Part shown: piece after piece, positions 1 to 7,247 of the stretch
Layout of the letters: each line of letters opens with the position of its first letter
How positions within the stretch are numbered: position 1 is the stretch's first letter
DNA from: Azonexus sp.
GTDB lineage: Bacteria > Pseudomonadota > Gammaproteobacteria > Burkholderiales > Rhodocyclaceae
Length of the DNA: 9,627 nucleotides
Assembly: GCA_030697085.1 (NCBI GenBank)
Contig: JAUYQT010000689.1
Location: forward strand, 1-9,627
Direction: 5' to 3'
Notes under the pieces: model-generated
The model's input: the letters and a program-made list of their open reading frames with translations, nothing else
Databases searched by the model: none
Told to the model about the DNA's origin: nothing
Made by a program: the position numbers and the translations under genes

Positions 1-576
1 TTTAGAAAGCCGATCCTTGATCATAATCGCGCTGCTTTTATCGCAGCGCTTGCCGCTCGCGAGCAATGGCGTTCCGGTGCGCCGCTGATTCTCGATGCCG
101 GTTGTGGCGTTGGCTGGAGTACGCAGCGCATTGCCGAAACCTTTCCTGAACATTTTGTTTTTGGCGTCGATCAATCGGTTGACCGCATCAATCGGGGCAA
201 ACCGTTGCCGATGCCGGCTAATGCCTTGCTGATTCGGGCTGATCTGGTCGATTTCTGGCGTCTGCTCGCCGCGTCGGGTATTCGCCTGGCTCGTCATTAC
301 AATCTTTATCCCAACCCGTGGCCGAAGATTGGGCATCTGGCCCGGCGTTGGCACGGCCATGCGGTTTTTCCCGTTTGGCGCGAACTCGGCGGGGAGCTGG
401 AGTGTCGGAGCAACTGGTCGATCTATATTGAGGAAATGGCGCAGGCGCTGACTTCGCTCAGCGGTCAGCCAGTGGTGGCCGAGCCTTGGCTGACAGATAG
501 GCCGATGACACCTTTTGAAAAAAAATATCTTGCTTCCGGCCATCAACTCTGGCGCTGCCGGGTCAGCCTGACATGA
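1..576 (+). CDS. TrmB-like SAM-dependent methyltransferase (5' partial)
   Basis: The gene is open from the first base of the window to TGA at 574-576; its start lies upstream, leaving 191 visible residues. A class I SAM-binding motif (LDAGCGVGWST) is at visible residues 31-41. The rest follows the order of tRNA (guanine-46-N7) methyltransferase TrmB: NLYPNPWPK (101-109) matches the family's FPDPWPK segment, RSNW (136-139) sits where TrmB has TDW, and RPMTPFEKKY (167-176) matches the RPxTxFE segment. TrmB methylates G46 in the tRNA variable loop in the cytoplasm. This copy is divergent: the aspartates of DPW and TDW are both asparagine. It may therefore be a TrmB paralogue with another or altered substrate. 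The family call is fairly secure, the exact substrate is not. The next gene overlaps its stop, so the two are probably translationally coupled. Confidence 0.8.
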   Translation, partial: FRKPILDHNRAAFIAALAAREQWRSGAPLILDAGCGVGWSTQRIAETFPEHFVFGVDQSVDRINRGKPLPMPANALLIRADLVDFWRLLAASGIRLARHYNLYPNPWPKIGHLARRWHGHAVFPVWRELGGELECRSNWSIYIEEMAQALTSLSGQPVVAEPWLTDRPMTPFEKKYLASGHQLWRCRVSLT

Positions 577-887
577 GCCCTTGTCAAAGCTGCGGCGCTT
601 GTTGCGTTAGCTTCCGGGTCGATTTTCATCCGGTCGAACTGGCGGGTGGCGCATTCGCCTGGGGGCAGGGCGTGCCACGGGAAATGACGCTGCCGGTGAC
701 GGCCAATATCGTGCGTATGGCCGGCACTGACGATCCTGAACCGCGCTGCGTGGCGCTGCGGGGCGAAGTCGGGCAAGCGGTAAATTGCAGCATTTATCAC
801 GGTCGACCGTCACCTTGCCGCGAATTTGATATCGAACACGCCGCCTGCAACCGGGCACGGCAGCGCTGCGGTCTGGCGCCGTTGTGA
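573..887 (+). CDS. YkgJ-family cysteine cluster protein (CxxCxxCC, zinc/iron-binding type)
   Basis: A 104-residue protein beginning with the cluster C4-x2-C7-x2-C10-C11 (CQSCGACC), followed by C59, C72, C82, C92 and C99, nine cysteines in all. The CSIYxxRPxPCREF block (72-85) and the opening CxxCxxCC are the signature of the UPF0153/YkgJ family (PF03692), thought to chelate zinc or an iron-sulfur cluster; its biochemical role is not established. No signal peptide or membrane segment is seen, so it should be cytoplasmic. Length is normal for a small family member. The ATG overlaps the upstream stop as ATGA and no strong ribosome binding site precedes it, which points to translational coupling with the methyltransferase gene. 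A role in tRNA or metal metabolism together with that enzyme is only suggested by the overlap. Confidence 0.85.
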   Translation: MSPCQSCGACCVSFRVDFHPVELAGGAFAWGQGVPREMTLPVTANIVRMAGTDDPEPRCVALRGEVGQAVNCSIYHGRPSPCREFDIEHAACNRARQRCGLAPL

Positions 888-905
888 CTCAGCTGCACCA
901 AAACC

Positions 906-910
906 AGGAA
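906..910 (+). promoter_or_regulatory. Ribosome binding site of the MFS gene
   Basis: AGGAA lies 8 bases before ATG 919 and only 2 bases before the in-frame ATG at 913. The spacing favours 919 as the start. The further upstream in-frame ATG at 826 would lie inside the cysteine-cluster gene and gives a polar, non-family N-terminus. Confidence 0.55.
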
Positions 911-918
911 AAATGAAC

Positions 919-2133
919 ATGCTGCGCTCCCTGAATCGTCCCGATATTTGGGTTGTTACCTTGGCCGCGGCGGGCATTCTGATGGTCACCATGGGCGCCC
1001 GCCAGTCGCTTGGACTGTTCATTGCACCAATCGGAGCGACGACCGGGCTGGGCATCGCCAGCATTAGCCTGGCGCTGGCCATCGGGCAATTTACCTGGGG
1101 CGCCATTCAGCCTGTGGCCGGTGCCGTGGCTGACCGTTACGGCCCACGGGCTGTGCTGATTGGCGGCCTGCTGTTGCTGGCCCTTGGTTCGGCCATTACG
1201 CCATTCATGGGCAGCGGCTTCGGCTTGATGGTTTCACTCGGCCTGATCTCGGCCATCGGTTCGGGGGCGGGAAGTTTTTCAGTGCTGATCGGCGCTGCGG
1301 CTCAGCGCTTGCCGATTGAGGCACGCGGTTCAGCCTCGGGCGTGATTAACGCTGGCGGCTCTTTCGGCCAGTTTGTCTTTGCCCCCGTTTTGCAAAAGCT
1401 GATTCAGGTTTTTGGCTGGATGGGTGCGATGTGGGCAATGGCCTTGATGACGCTGGCTGCCTTGCCATTGGTTGGCAGGCTGACGCGCCCTGTTGAAGGA
1501 CAGGTGACGCATGTGCATGAAGCAGGCGGGCTGAAAAAAGCGGTCGGCACGGCGATGAAGGATCGCAGTTATTGGCTTTTGCACATCGGCTTTTTTACCT
1601 GCGGCTTTCATATCGCTTTTTTGGTCACTCATCTGCCGGGCGAAGTTAATTTGTGCGGTCTGCCGCCCTCGGTAGCCAGTTGGTCGCTGGCTATCATCGG
1701 TCTAGCCAATATTTTCGGCAGCCTCTACGCCGGCTCCTGCGTTGCAAAATACCGCAGCAAATATGTGCTGGCGGCGATGTACGCCTCGCGCGCTGTGCTC
1801 ATTGCCCTTTATTTGATGGCGCCACGTACCGAACTGACTTTCTATTTATTCGCCGCCGGCCTTGGCTTTACCTGGCTGGCCACCGTGCCGCCAACCGCTG
1901 CCATCGTCGGCAAGTTGTTCGGCATCCGCTATTTAGCCACTTTGTTTGGCCTGACCTTGCTCAGCCACCAGATCGGCGGCTTTCTCGGCGCTTATCTCGG
2001 CGGCCTGACGATCAGCCGTTTCGGCGACTTTGGCTGGATGTGGTACGCCGACATCGCACTGGCGCTGATCGCCGCCATCGTCAATCTGCCGATTCGCGAA
2101 GCCCCGGTTGGCCAGAAGTTCGCTGAGGCTTGA
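919..2133 (+). CDS. Major facilitator superfamily (MFS) transporter
   Basis: About 404 residues, almost entirely hydrophobic segments alternating with short loops, consistent with the usual 12 transmembrane helices and normal MFS length. The conserved loop 2-3 motif A is visible as GAVADRYGPR (residues 68-77). GARQSLGLFIAPI at the end of the first helix and the glycine-rich GSGAGSFSVLIGAAAQ region resemble the monocarboxylate/oxalate-formate-like branch of MFS permeases found in many proteobacteria. The substrate cannot be read from the sequence. It sits in the inner membrane. The gene follows the cysteine-cluster gene by about 30 bases on the same strand with no terminator between, so co-transcription is likely, but no functional tie to the two upstream genes is evident. 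Start 919 is chosen on ribosome-binding-site spacing; 913 (two residues longer) is also possible. No clear rho-independent terminator is seen in the 93 bases before the convergent gene. Confidence 0.88.
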   Translation: MLRSLNRPDIWVVTLAAAGILMVTMGARQSLGLFIAPIGATTGLGIASISLALAIGQFTWGAIQPVAGAVADRYGPRAVLIGGLLLLALGSAITPFMGSGFGLMVSLGLISAIGSGAGSFSVLIGAAAQRLPIEARGSASGVINAGGSFGQFVFAPVLQKLIQVFGWMGAMWAMALMTLAALPLVGRLTRPVEGQVTHVHEAGGLKKAVGTAMKDRSYWLLHIGFFTCGFHIAFLVTHLPGEVNLCGLPPSVASWSLAIIGLANIFGSLYAGSCVAKYRSKYVLAAMYASRAVLIALYLMAPRTELTFYLFAAGLGFTWLATVPPTAAIVGKLFGIRYLATLFGLTLLSHQIGGFLGAYLGGLTISRFGDFGWMWYADIALALIAAIVNLPIREAPVGQKFAEA

Positions 2134-2226
2134 TCGGTGACATGAAAGGAGCGCGTTGCGATTGCTTGGAACGCTCGTTCTTCGCCGTGCGTAGCTGACC
2201 GTTTGGCCGAAAATATTAGCGCCACC

Positions 2227-2802
2227 TTAGGTCGGCGAGAGCGTCGCGACGACCTTGCCCGGTTCAATGCGGATGCTGCGTAGCAGCCAGCGCGCAGCAA
2301 TTTCTTCCGAACTGCCATCCTCGCGCAGCACATAAACCGGCTTCTTGCGAAAATAGGTGGCGATCAGTTTGTTGACCGCCTGCTTTGCTTCCGGCAAGGC
2401 TTCGCGCGGAATGGCCTGCGATTCGATGCTGTGAGCTACCGGGTTTTCCAGATAAAAAGCCTTGCTCTGATCGTCGTAGCGAACACCCGCCGTGCCGATG
2501 ATGTCGACAGGGATGGCGCCACCGCCGAGCAACGCAATATACAAACGGGCGGTAATGCCAACCTGGCCCGCCGGGGTGCCCAAGATAATCGTTGGCGCAT
2601 CGCGTAGCGAAACGGTTATCCAGCCGCCGTAATTTTGCGATTGCGGCCCGGCCTTGAGCAGTGAGTTCTGGATTTCGGCTTCGGTGAAAATTACTTCCCG
2701 GTCAAATAATGCGGCGCCCAGTGGGCCGATCAAGGCAAGGCAGCCGGCCAGCAGGAGTACAAAGCGCGTTATTTTCAGCATCGATTTACGGTGCGGGCGC
2801 AT
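2227..2802 (-). CDS. DUF1439 (YceB-like) envelope protein
   Basis: A 191-residue protein with a basic N-terminus, a hydrophobic stretch and then a soluble domain. The stretch from FTEAEIQNSLLKAGP through RLYIALLGGG and IDIIGTAGVRYD-like segments to FYLENPVAHSIES fits DUF1439, the family of E. coli lipoprotein YceB, whose function is poorly known. LAGC at residues 18-21 fits a lipobox, so it may be a lipoprotein. The hydrophobic run continues well past the cysteine (to about residue 32), so an ordinary signal peptide cleaved near GAA or an uncleaved anchor are alternatives. ATG 2802 is preferred because it supplies the basic n-region; TTG 2805 and ATG 2781 are in frame, and none has a clear ribosome binding site. 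The gene is convergent with the MFS gene and lies downstream, on the same strand, of the kinase gene across a 392-base gap. Confidence 0.72.
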   Translation of the reverse strand: MRPHRKSMLKITRFVLLLAGCLALIGPLGAALFDREVIFTEAEIQNSLLKAGPQSQNYGGWITVSLRDAPTIILGTPAGQVGITARLYIALLGGGAIPVDIIGTAGVRYDDQSKAFYLENPVAHSIESQAIPREALPEAKQAVNKLIATYFRKKPVYVLREDGSSEEIAARWLLRSIRIEPGKVVATLSPT

Positions 2803-2870
2803 CAAATATTTTTGGCCAGATAGATCGGCCGATGGCTTGGGTGTTGGGCATGAGCGTCAATCCAATGAAA

Positions 2871-2899
2871 AAAATAGAGTTTAGCAGTCATGTGCACAA
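2871..2899 (-). promoter_or_regulatory. Possible sigma70 promoter of the DUF1439 gene
   Basis: On the minus strand TTGTGC (2899-2894) and TATTTT (2876-2871) are separated by exactly 17 bases, about 70 bases before ATG 2802. Matches to the consensus are modest (3 of 6 and 4 of 6). The -35 element lies within the box-like TGTGCACAA of repeat copy A, so a protein bound there could affect transcription. Confidence 0.25.
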
Positions 2900-2990
2900 A
2901 ATGATTTATCCCCGAATCGCTCGGACAAGCCTGTGGACAAGCTCGGGATAATCATCGTAAGCCATTGGCTGAAAAGCATAAATACCCGTC
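2889..2990. repeat. Diverged direct repeat, copy A
   Basis: This is paired with copy B about 184 bases downstream. The shared core is a TTATCCCCG-like inverted box, three GG-A-AA 9-mers at 11-base spacing, and a trailing part with TGGCTGA, AAAAG, AAATA and CCGT in the same order (CATTGGCTGAAAAG near 2963-2976, AAATACCCGT near 2980-2989). Alignment by eye of the three-box core gives 26 of 33 identical bases, most differences being C/T or A/G transitions. The outer limits are approximate. Confidence 0.7.
2906..2951. promoter_or_regulatory. DnaA-box-like array A (one inverted plus three direct 9-mers)
   Basis: TTATCCCCG at 2906-2914 is in one orientation. In the other orientation are TCGGACAAG (2921-2929), TGTGGACAA (2932-2940) and TCGGGATAA (2943-2951), beginning 11 bases apart. 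TGTGGACAA is the reverse complement of TTGTCCACA, one mismatch from the DnaA box TTATCCACA. The outer boxes are weaker (CGGGATAA type). Strong and weak sites at an 11-base pitch are known from the DnaA arrays of E. coli oriC. Binding by DnaA is inferred and another regulator with a similar site is possible. Confidence 0.5.
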
Positions 2991-3002
2991 CGATTAAATT
3001 TT

Positions 3003-3014
3003 GGGCAATTGCCC
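3003..3014. repeat. Perfect 12-base palindrome between the repeat copies
   Basis: GGGCAATTGCCC is a perfect dyad. It is followed at 3021-3038 by a GGCAT/ATGCC inverted repeat. There is no T-run after either, so they do not look like terminators; a regulator half-site pair or chance are both possible. Confidence 0.5.
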
Positions 3015-3071
3015 TGGTCGGGCATGAAGCGGGATGCCTGGCGGGTGATCGTGCTGCGCAGGCCGCCATTG

Positions 3072-3174
3072 CGGTGGGATAAATCGCATCTATCCCCGTT
3101 TGAGTCGGGTAAGTCTGTGGATAAGCTCGGGACAAGTACGGCAACTGGCTGAGCAGAAAAGGAAATATACCGTT
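3072..3174. repeat. Diverged direct repeat, copy B
   Basis: This is the partner of copy A with the same order of elements: a GTGGGATAA box-like word at 3074-3082, inverted CTATCCCCG, three direct 9-mers, then CAACTGGCTGAGCAGAAAAG and AAATATACCGT. It ends about 20 bases before the stop codon of the kinase gene. The outer limits are approximate. Confidence 0.7.
3090..3135. promoter_or_regulatory. DnaA-box-like array B with one perfect DnaA box
   Basis: CTATCCCCG (3090-3098) is inverted relative to TCGGGTAAG (3105-3113), TGTGGATAA (3116-3124) and TCGGGACAA (3127-3135). The three start 11 bases apart, and the inverted box starts 15 bases before the first, exactly as in array A. TGTGGATAA is the exact reverse complement of the DnaA consensus TTATCCACA. 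No dnaA, dnaN, rpmH or parAB gene is in the window, so this is not called an origin. Confidence 0.55.
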
Positions 3175-3194
3175 GCCCACAAAACGGGCGGCAT

Positions 3195-6100
3195 CTACAG
3201 TTGTTTTTTCCGTGGGCGTTTGCTGCGCTTGGGCGCCAGCAGTTGCGTTTCGATGACTTCGGCCGGCAGCGGCCTGGAGAACAGGAAGCCCTGCAGGTAA
3301 TCGCACTTCAGCCGGGCCAGGGTTTCCTGTTGGGCCACCATTTCGACGCCTTCGGCGACGACTTTCATGCGCAGGCTGTGGGCCAGGGCAATAATACCGG
3401 TGACGATGGCCACGGCGTCCTCATCGTCCGGGATGTCCTGAACGAAGGAGCGGTCGATCTTCAGCGTACAGGCTGGCAGGTGCTTGAGGTAGGACAGCGA
3501 CGAATAACCAGTACCGAAATCGTCGATCGAGATACGGATGCCGAGGTCGCGCAGATCGCGGAGGATGCCGATACTTTCTGCAGCACGCGCCATCAGCACG
3601 CTTTCGGTAATTTCCAGAACCAGCGCCGAGGCGGGCAGGCCGCTGTCGCTCAAGGCACTGAGCACGATGTCCTGCAGCTCGGGTTGCTCAAGTTGCCTGG
3701 CCGACAGGTTGACGGCAACATGCAGCGTCGACAGTCCGCTGTCCAGCCAGGTCTTGGCCTGGATGCAGGCATGACGCAGGACGCGCTCACCGAGCGGCAG
3801 GATGAGGCCGGTTTCCTCGGCCAGCGGGATGAAGGTGGCTGGCGAAACGATGCCTTGCTCCGGGTGCAGCCAGCGGACCAGCGCTTCGACGCCGGCAATT
3901 TTGCCGCTGACGGTATCGATCACCGGTTGGTAAAAAACGGTGATTTCATCACGTTCCAACGCCCGGCGCAGATCGTTCTCCATCTTCAGGCGATCCGAGA
4001 TGGCCGATTCCATGGCCGCCTCGTAATAGCAGAAGCCGCTGCCGCTGTGCTTGGCGCGATACATGGCGGTGTCGGCATGGCGGAGCAAACTGCTGACGTC
4101 GGTACCGTCGGCCGGATACAGCGAGATGCCGATGCTGGCGCTGATCACGACTTCCTGGCCGCCGACGACGAGCGGGGCGGAGACCGTGCGGCAAATGTTC
4201 TGGGCAACGCTGGCCGCCACGCCGAGGTTCGGCAGATCGTCGAGCAGCACGGTGAATTCGTCACCACCCAGCCGGGCCACGCAGTCGTCGGCGCGCACGC
4301 AGCCTTTGAGACGCTGCGCCATGGTCGCCAGCAACTGGTCACCGGCCTCGTGGCCGAGCGTGTCGTTGATGAACTTGAAGCGGTCGAGATCGAGGAAAAG
4401 CACGGCCAGTGTGCTGTTGCGGGCCTGGCTGCGGTCGATTGAGCGGCTCAGGTGTTCGACGAAAAGCAGGCGATTGGGCAGGCCGGTCAGCGTGTCGTTA
4501 TAGGCCAGCTGGCGGACATGTTGCTCGGCGCGCGTGGCATCGATGACTCGCCGGACCCTTTGATTCACCACCGAGAGATGGATCGGTTTGGGAATGAAAT
4601 CGCTGGCCCCGGATTCAAAGGCGCGCTCGATCGACTGGCGGTCGTCGAGCGAAGTAATCATCAGCACCGGGATGTCTTTCCACAGCGGATGCCGTTTCAA
4701 GGCGCAGCAGGCATCGAAGCCATCCATCACCGGCATCAGGGCGTCCATCAGGATGGCGTCCGCCGCATTGCTTTCCAGCCAGATCAGCGCCGCGTTGCCG
4801 TCGCCCGCTTCCTCGACGCGGAAACCGCTGCGATGCAGGGCGTGGCGCAAGGCTGCACGGGTGCTGCGATCGTCGTCCACCACCAGCACGAGCGGGGCGT
4901 TGTCGCGCAATTCCGGCAGACCGAGCGGCAACTCGTCGAGTTCGGACATCAGCGTTGGTTCGACGATGGCGAATTCGGTACGCAAGCGGAGCAGTAGTTC
5001 GCTGGTTTCGGCCAGTGCTCCGGCTTCGGCATGCAGCTCGATTTCCCTCGCCACGCCGGCCATGGCGGTGGCGCCCAGGTTGCCGGCAGCGCCCTTGATG
5101 ACATGCGTTACCTGGCGCAGGGTGCCGGCGTTGCCGTCGGCTATGGCGCCTTCCAGTTCAAGCAGATAGCGCGGCATATCTTCGAGAAATGGCCGGATCG
5201 CTTCGCTCACCGAGTCGCCGAGGATTTCCCGCAGGCGCGCCAGTACGGCGCTATCGAGCGGCGGAGTACCGCTCGCTTCGGCCGGCGCTTCAGGGGGCTG
5301 GGTTGTCAGCTTGGCTGCGGGGGCTGACCAATGCAGCCATTGTTCGAGGCGGCTGGCGAGCATTTCCAGCGTCAGCGGCTTGCCCAGATGGTCATCCATG
5401 CCAGCCATCAGGCAGCTCTCGACATCAGCCGGCAGCGTGTTGGCGGTCATGGCGACGATCGGTGTGTACCGGCCGCTGCCCGTCTCCAGGCTGCGGATGG
5501 CTGCGGTGGCCTGGAAACCGTCCATTTCCGGCATCGAACAATCCATCAGGATCAGATCCCAGTCGCCGTCGCGCCACTGGGTAACAGCTTCAATGCCGTT
5601 CCGGGCGATGCCGCTGGTGCAGCCGAGCAGGCGCAACATGCCGGTGGCGACAATCTGGTTGGTCAGGTTATCTTCAGCGATCAGGATGCGAGCGCTCTGC
5701 TTGATCTGTCTTTCGGCGGCTGGCAGGGCGGACGGGGCGGAGAGGCCAGCAACGCAGGGCGTAGTGAACCAGAAATTGCTGCCCTGGCCCGGCGTGCTGT
5801 CTACGCCGATGTCGCCACCGAGCAGGCGAACGATCTGTTTGCAGATGGCCAGACCCAGCCCGCTGCCGCCATAGCGCCGCGTCATCGAGGAGTCAGCCTG
5901 GGTGAAGGAGTCGAAGATGGCCGACTGCTGGTCGCCGGCGATACCGATGCCGCTGTCGCGCACGGCGAAGCGTAACTGCCGGCCATCGGCGCTGGACTCG
6001 ACGGTCAGGGTCACGGCACCGTGCTCGGTGAACTTCAGCGCATTGCCCAACAGGTTGATCAGGATCTGGCGAATCCGCGCCGGGTCGCCGTTGAGTACCG

Positions 6101-7241
6101 GCGGTACGTTCGCCGCGATGCGGGCGGTCAGCGTCAGCTTCTTGCCGGCCGCCGGCTGGCGGAACATGTTGATGACACCGTCGATCAGCGGCTGCAGCGC
6201 AAAATCGCTGGCATCGACCTCCAGCCGGCCGGCTTCGAGCCGGGAGAAATCAAGAATGTTGTTGATTAGTTCCAGCAGATATTGCGAAGAGTCCCAGGCG
6301 AGGCCGAGTAATTCTGTTTGCTCAGGGTTCAGTTTGTCCATTTTCAGCATGTCGAGCGTACCGATCACGCCGTTCAGCGGGGTGCGTATTTCATGGCTGA
6401 CGGTGGCGGCGAAATCGGCTTTCAGTTTGGCGAAACGCAAGGCGCTGTCGCGCGCCGTGCGCAATTCCTGTTCGCGTTGCTCAAGCGCTTCCATCATGCT
6501 GTTGAAGGCATGCGCCATGTCGGCCAGGTCGCGTGGGCCGGAGAGGTTGGCGCGCAGGCCGATCTGGCCTTTTTCGGCCAGGGCCATGGTCTCGGAGAGG
6601 TCAGACAGTGGTTGGGTCAGGCGTCCGGCGAGCAGGCGCAGGCCGAGTACAAAAAGCGCCGCAAAAGCCATACCGGCAGCGAAGTTGACGACAAATACTT
6701 CATGAACCAGCGCCTTTAACGTCGCCTTGCTCTGCTCGATCAGTACGAAACCGAGCAGGATGTCTTTGCGTTCGGTGGTCTCGAACTGCGAGTCCGGGCC
6801 GGAGACCGACCAGACCGGTGCGACGAAATGCCAGCCCTCTGAATTCTCATCCTCAAGATACGGCTCGTGGGCGTCGGGTCTGAGCCGGCTGCGGTCAACC
6901 GCTTCGTTAAGGGCAATTCCCTTTTCGAGCAGGAGCCGCCCGTCGCTGTGGCGAATCTCGATCCGCCTGACATCCGGGAAGGCGGAGGCGGCCGCCACTG
7001 CTTCTGCCGCATTTTCGGTTGAGCCAAAGGCCAGGGCTAGCCGGCTTTGGGCAGCGAGGTTCTGGGAGATGCGCAGGCCGTCCTGCAATTTGCTGGCATA
7101 CAACTGGCGGCTGCCTTGCCAGGAAGTGACGAAGGCCGAGAGCAGGGAAGCGCACAGCACGCCGACCGAGAACAGGATGGCCAGCTGGCGGCGGAAGGTG
7201 GTTTTCCTGAATTGCTGCAATAACCTGGAAAACCACGCCAT
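3195..7241 (-). CDS. Hybrid sensor kinase with phosphorelay, GGDEF and EAL domains
   Basis: A 1348-residue inner-membrane protein. Domains in order: TM1 (about 18-40), CHASE8-like periplasmic sensor (41-178), TM2 (180-203), HAMP (about 200-255), HisKA with [10 protein letters not shown] (phospho-His H283), HATPase_c with N-box N400, DSGIGI 429-434 and GGSGLGLAI 458-466, REC1 (D567, K621), a Pro/Ala-rich linker, HPt (H713 in HVIKG), REC2 (D833, K875), GGDEF (992-996 intact, with inhibitory-site RADD at 983-986 five residues upstream), and EAL (E1119, N1178, E1210, D1240, D1241, K1261, E1297, Q1317 all present). The first half is BarA-like; the second half makes and degrades c-di-GMP. It ends in a very basic tail (1338-1346). 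The inferred relay is H283 to D567 to H713 to D833, tuning the c-di-GMP output. ATG 7241 lies 6 bases after the preceding stop, with GGAG (minus strand, 7257-7254) 12 bases upstream, making it the last gene of a tight operon. Confidence 0.95.
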   Translation of the reverse strand: MAWFSRLLQQFRKTTFRRQLAILFSVGVLCASLLSAFVTSWQGSRQLYASKLQDGLRISQNLAAQSRLALAFGSTENAAEAVAAASAFPDVRRIEIRHSDGRLLLEKGIALNEAVDRSRLRPDAHEPYLEDENSEGWHFVAPVWSVSGPDSQFETTERKDILLGFVLIEQSKATLKALVHEVFVVNFAAGMAFAALFVLGLRLLAGRLTQPLSDLSETMALAEKGQIGLRANLSGPRDLADMAHAFNSMMEALEQREQELRTARDSALRFAKLKADFAATVSHEIRTPLNGVIGTLDMLKMDKLNPEQTELLGLAWDSSQYLLELINNILDFSRLEAGRLEVDASDFALQPLIDGVINMFRQPAAGKKLTLTARIAANVPPVLNGDPARIRQILINLLGNALKFTEHGAVTLTVESSADGRQLRFAVRDSGIGIAGDQQSAIFDSFTQADSSMTRRYGGSGLGLAICKQIVRLLGGDIGVDSTPGQGSNFWFTTPCVAGLSAPSALPAAERQIKQSARILIAEDNLTNQIVATGMLRLLGCTSGIARNGIEAVTQWRDGDWDLILMDCSMPEMDGFQATAAIRSLETGSGRYTPIVAMTANTLPADVESCLMAGMDDHLGKPLTLEMLASRLEQWLHWSAPAAKLTTQPPEAPAEASGTPPLDSAVLARLREILGDSVSEAIRPFLEDMPRYLLELEGAIADGNAGTLRQVTHVIKGAAGNLGATAMAGVAREIELHAEAGALAETSELLLRLRTEFAIVEPTLMSELDELPLGLPELRDNAPLVLVVDDDRSTRAALRHALHRSGFRVEEAGDGNAALIWLESNAADAILMDALMPVMDGFDACCALKRHPLWKDIPVLMITSLDDRQSIERAFESGASDFIPKPIHLSVVNQRVRRVIDATRAEQHVRQLAYNDTLTGLPNRLLFVEHLSRSIDRSQARNSTLAVLFLDLDRFKFINDTLGHEAGDQLLATMAQRLKGCVRADDCVARLGGDEFTVLLDDLPNLGVAASVAQNICRTVSAPLVVGGQEVVISASIGISLYPADGTDVSSLLRHADTAMYRAKHSGSGFCYYEAAMESAISDRLKMENDLRRALERDEITVFYQPVIDTVSGKIAGVEALVRWLHPEQGIVSPATFIPLAEETGLILPLGERVLRHACIQAKTWLDSGLSTLHVAVNLSARQLEQPELQDIVLSALSDSGLPASALVLEITESVLMARAAESIGILRDLRDLGIRISIDDFGTGYSSLSYLKHLPACTLKIDRSFVQDIPDDEDAVAIVTGIIALAHSLRMKVVAEGVEMVAQQETLARLKCDYLQGFLFSRPLPAEVIETQLLAPKRSKRPRKKQL

Positions 7242-7247
7242 AGCAGC

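Larger units (their letters stand above)
2803..3194. other. Gene-free interval with duplicated DnaA-box-like arrays
   Basis: There is no credible coding sequence in these 392 bases between the 3' end of the kinase gene and the start of the DUF1439 gene. It contains two diverged copies of a repeat with DnaA-box-like 9-mers, a 12-base palindrome between them, the 10-base palindrome ATCGGCCGAT at 2824-2833, and a possible weak promoter for the DUF1439 gene. The interval serves both as upstream region of the minus-strand DUF1439 gene and as trailer of the kinase gene. No convincing intrinsic terminator of the kinase gene is seen: the 4-bp GCCC/GGGC stem at 3175-3189 has no U-tract. Confidence 0.8.

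Noticed and set aside
826..918. N-terminal extension of the MFS protein from ATG 826
   Set aside because: The extension overlaps the cysteine-cluster gene, is polar and Cys/Arg/Pro-containing, and a ribosome binding site is correctly placed for ATG 919.
1653..2126. Arginine-rich 157-codon frame inside the MFS gene
   Set aside because: It is out of frame within a clear transmembrane protein and has the Arg/Pro/Ser-rich look of a shadow frame.
2148..2180. Terminator hairpin between the convergent MFS and DUF1439 genes
   Set aside because: GAGCG/CGCTC gives a 5-bp stem with a long loop and mismatches; no T-run follows it.
3175..3189. Intrinsic terminator of the kinase gene
   Set aside because: The stem is only 4 bp (GCCC/GGGC) and is not followed by a U-tract on the minus strand.
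2803..3194. Chromosomal or plasmid replication origin
   Set aside because: The DnaA-like boxes are suggestive, but no dnaA, dnaN, rpmH, rep or par gene is visible, there is no long AT-rich unwinding stretch, and most boxes deviate from the consensus.
3201..4442. A long open frame (413 codons) on the plus strand opposite the kinase gene, and others opposite it at 4452-4997, 5331-5975 and 5902-6705
   Set aside because: They are antisense to clearly conserved GGDEF, EAL, receiver and kinase domains; the open frames come from GC-biased codon use, and the translations resemble no known family.
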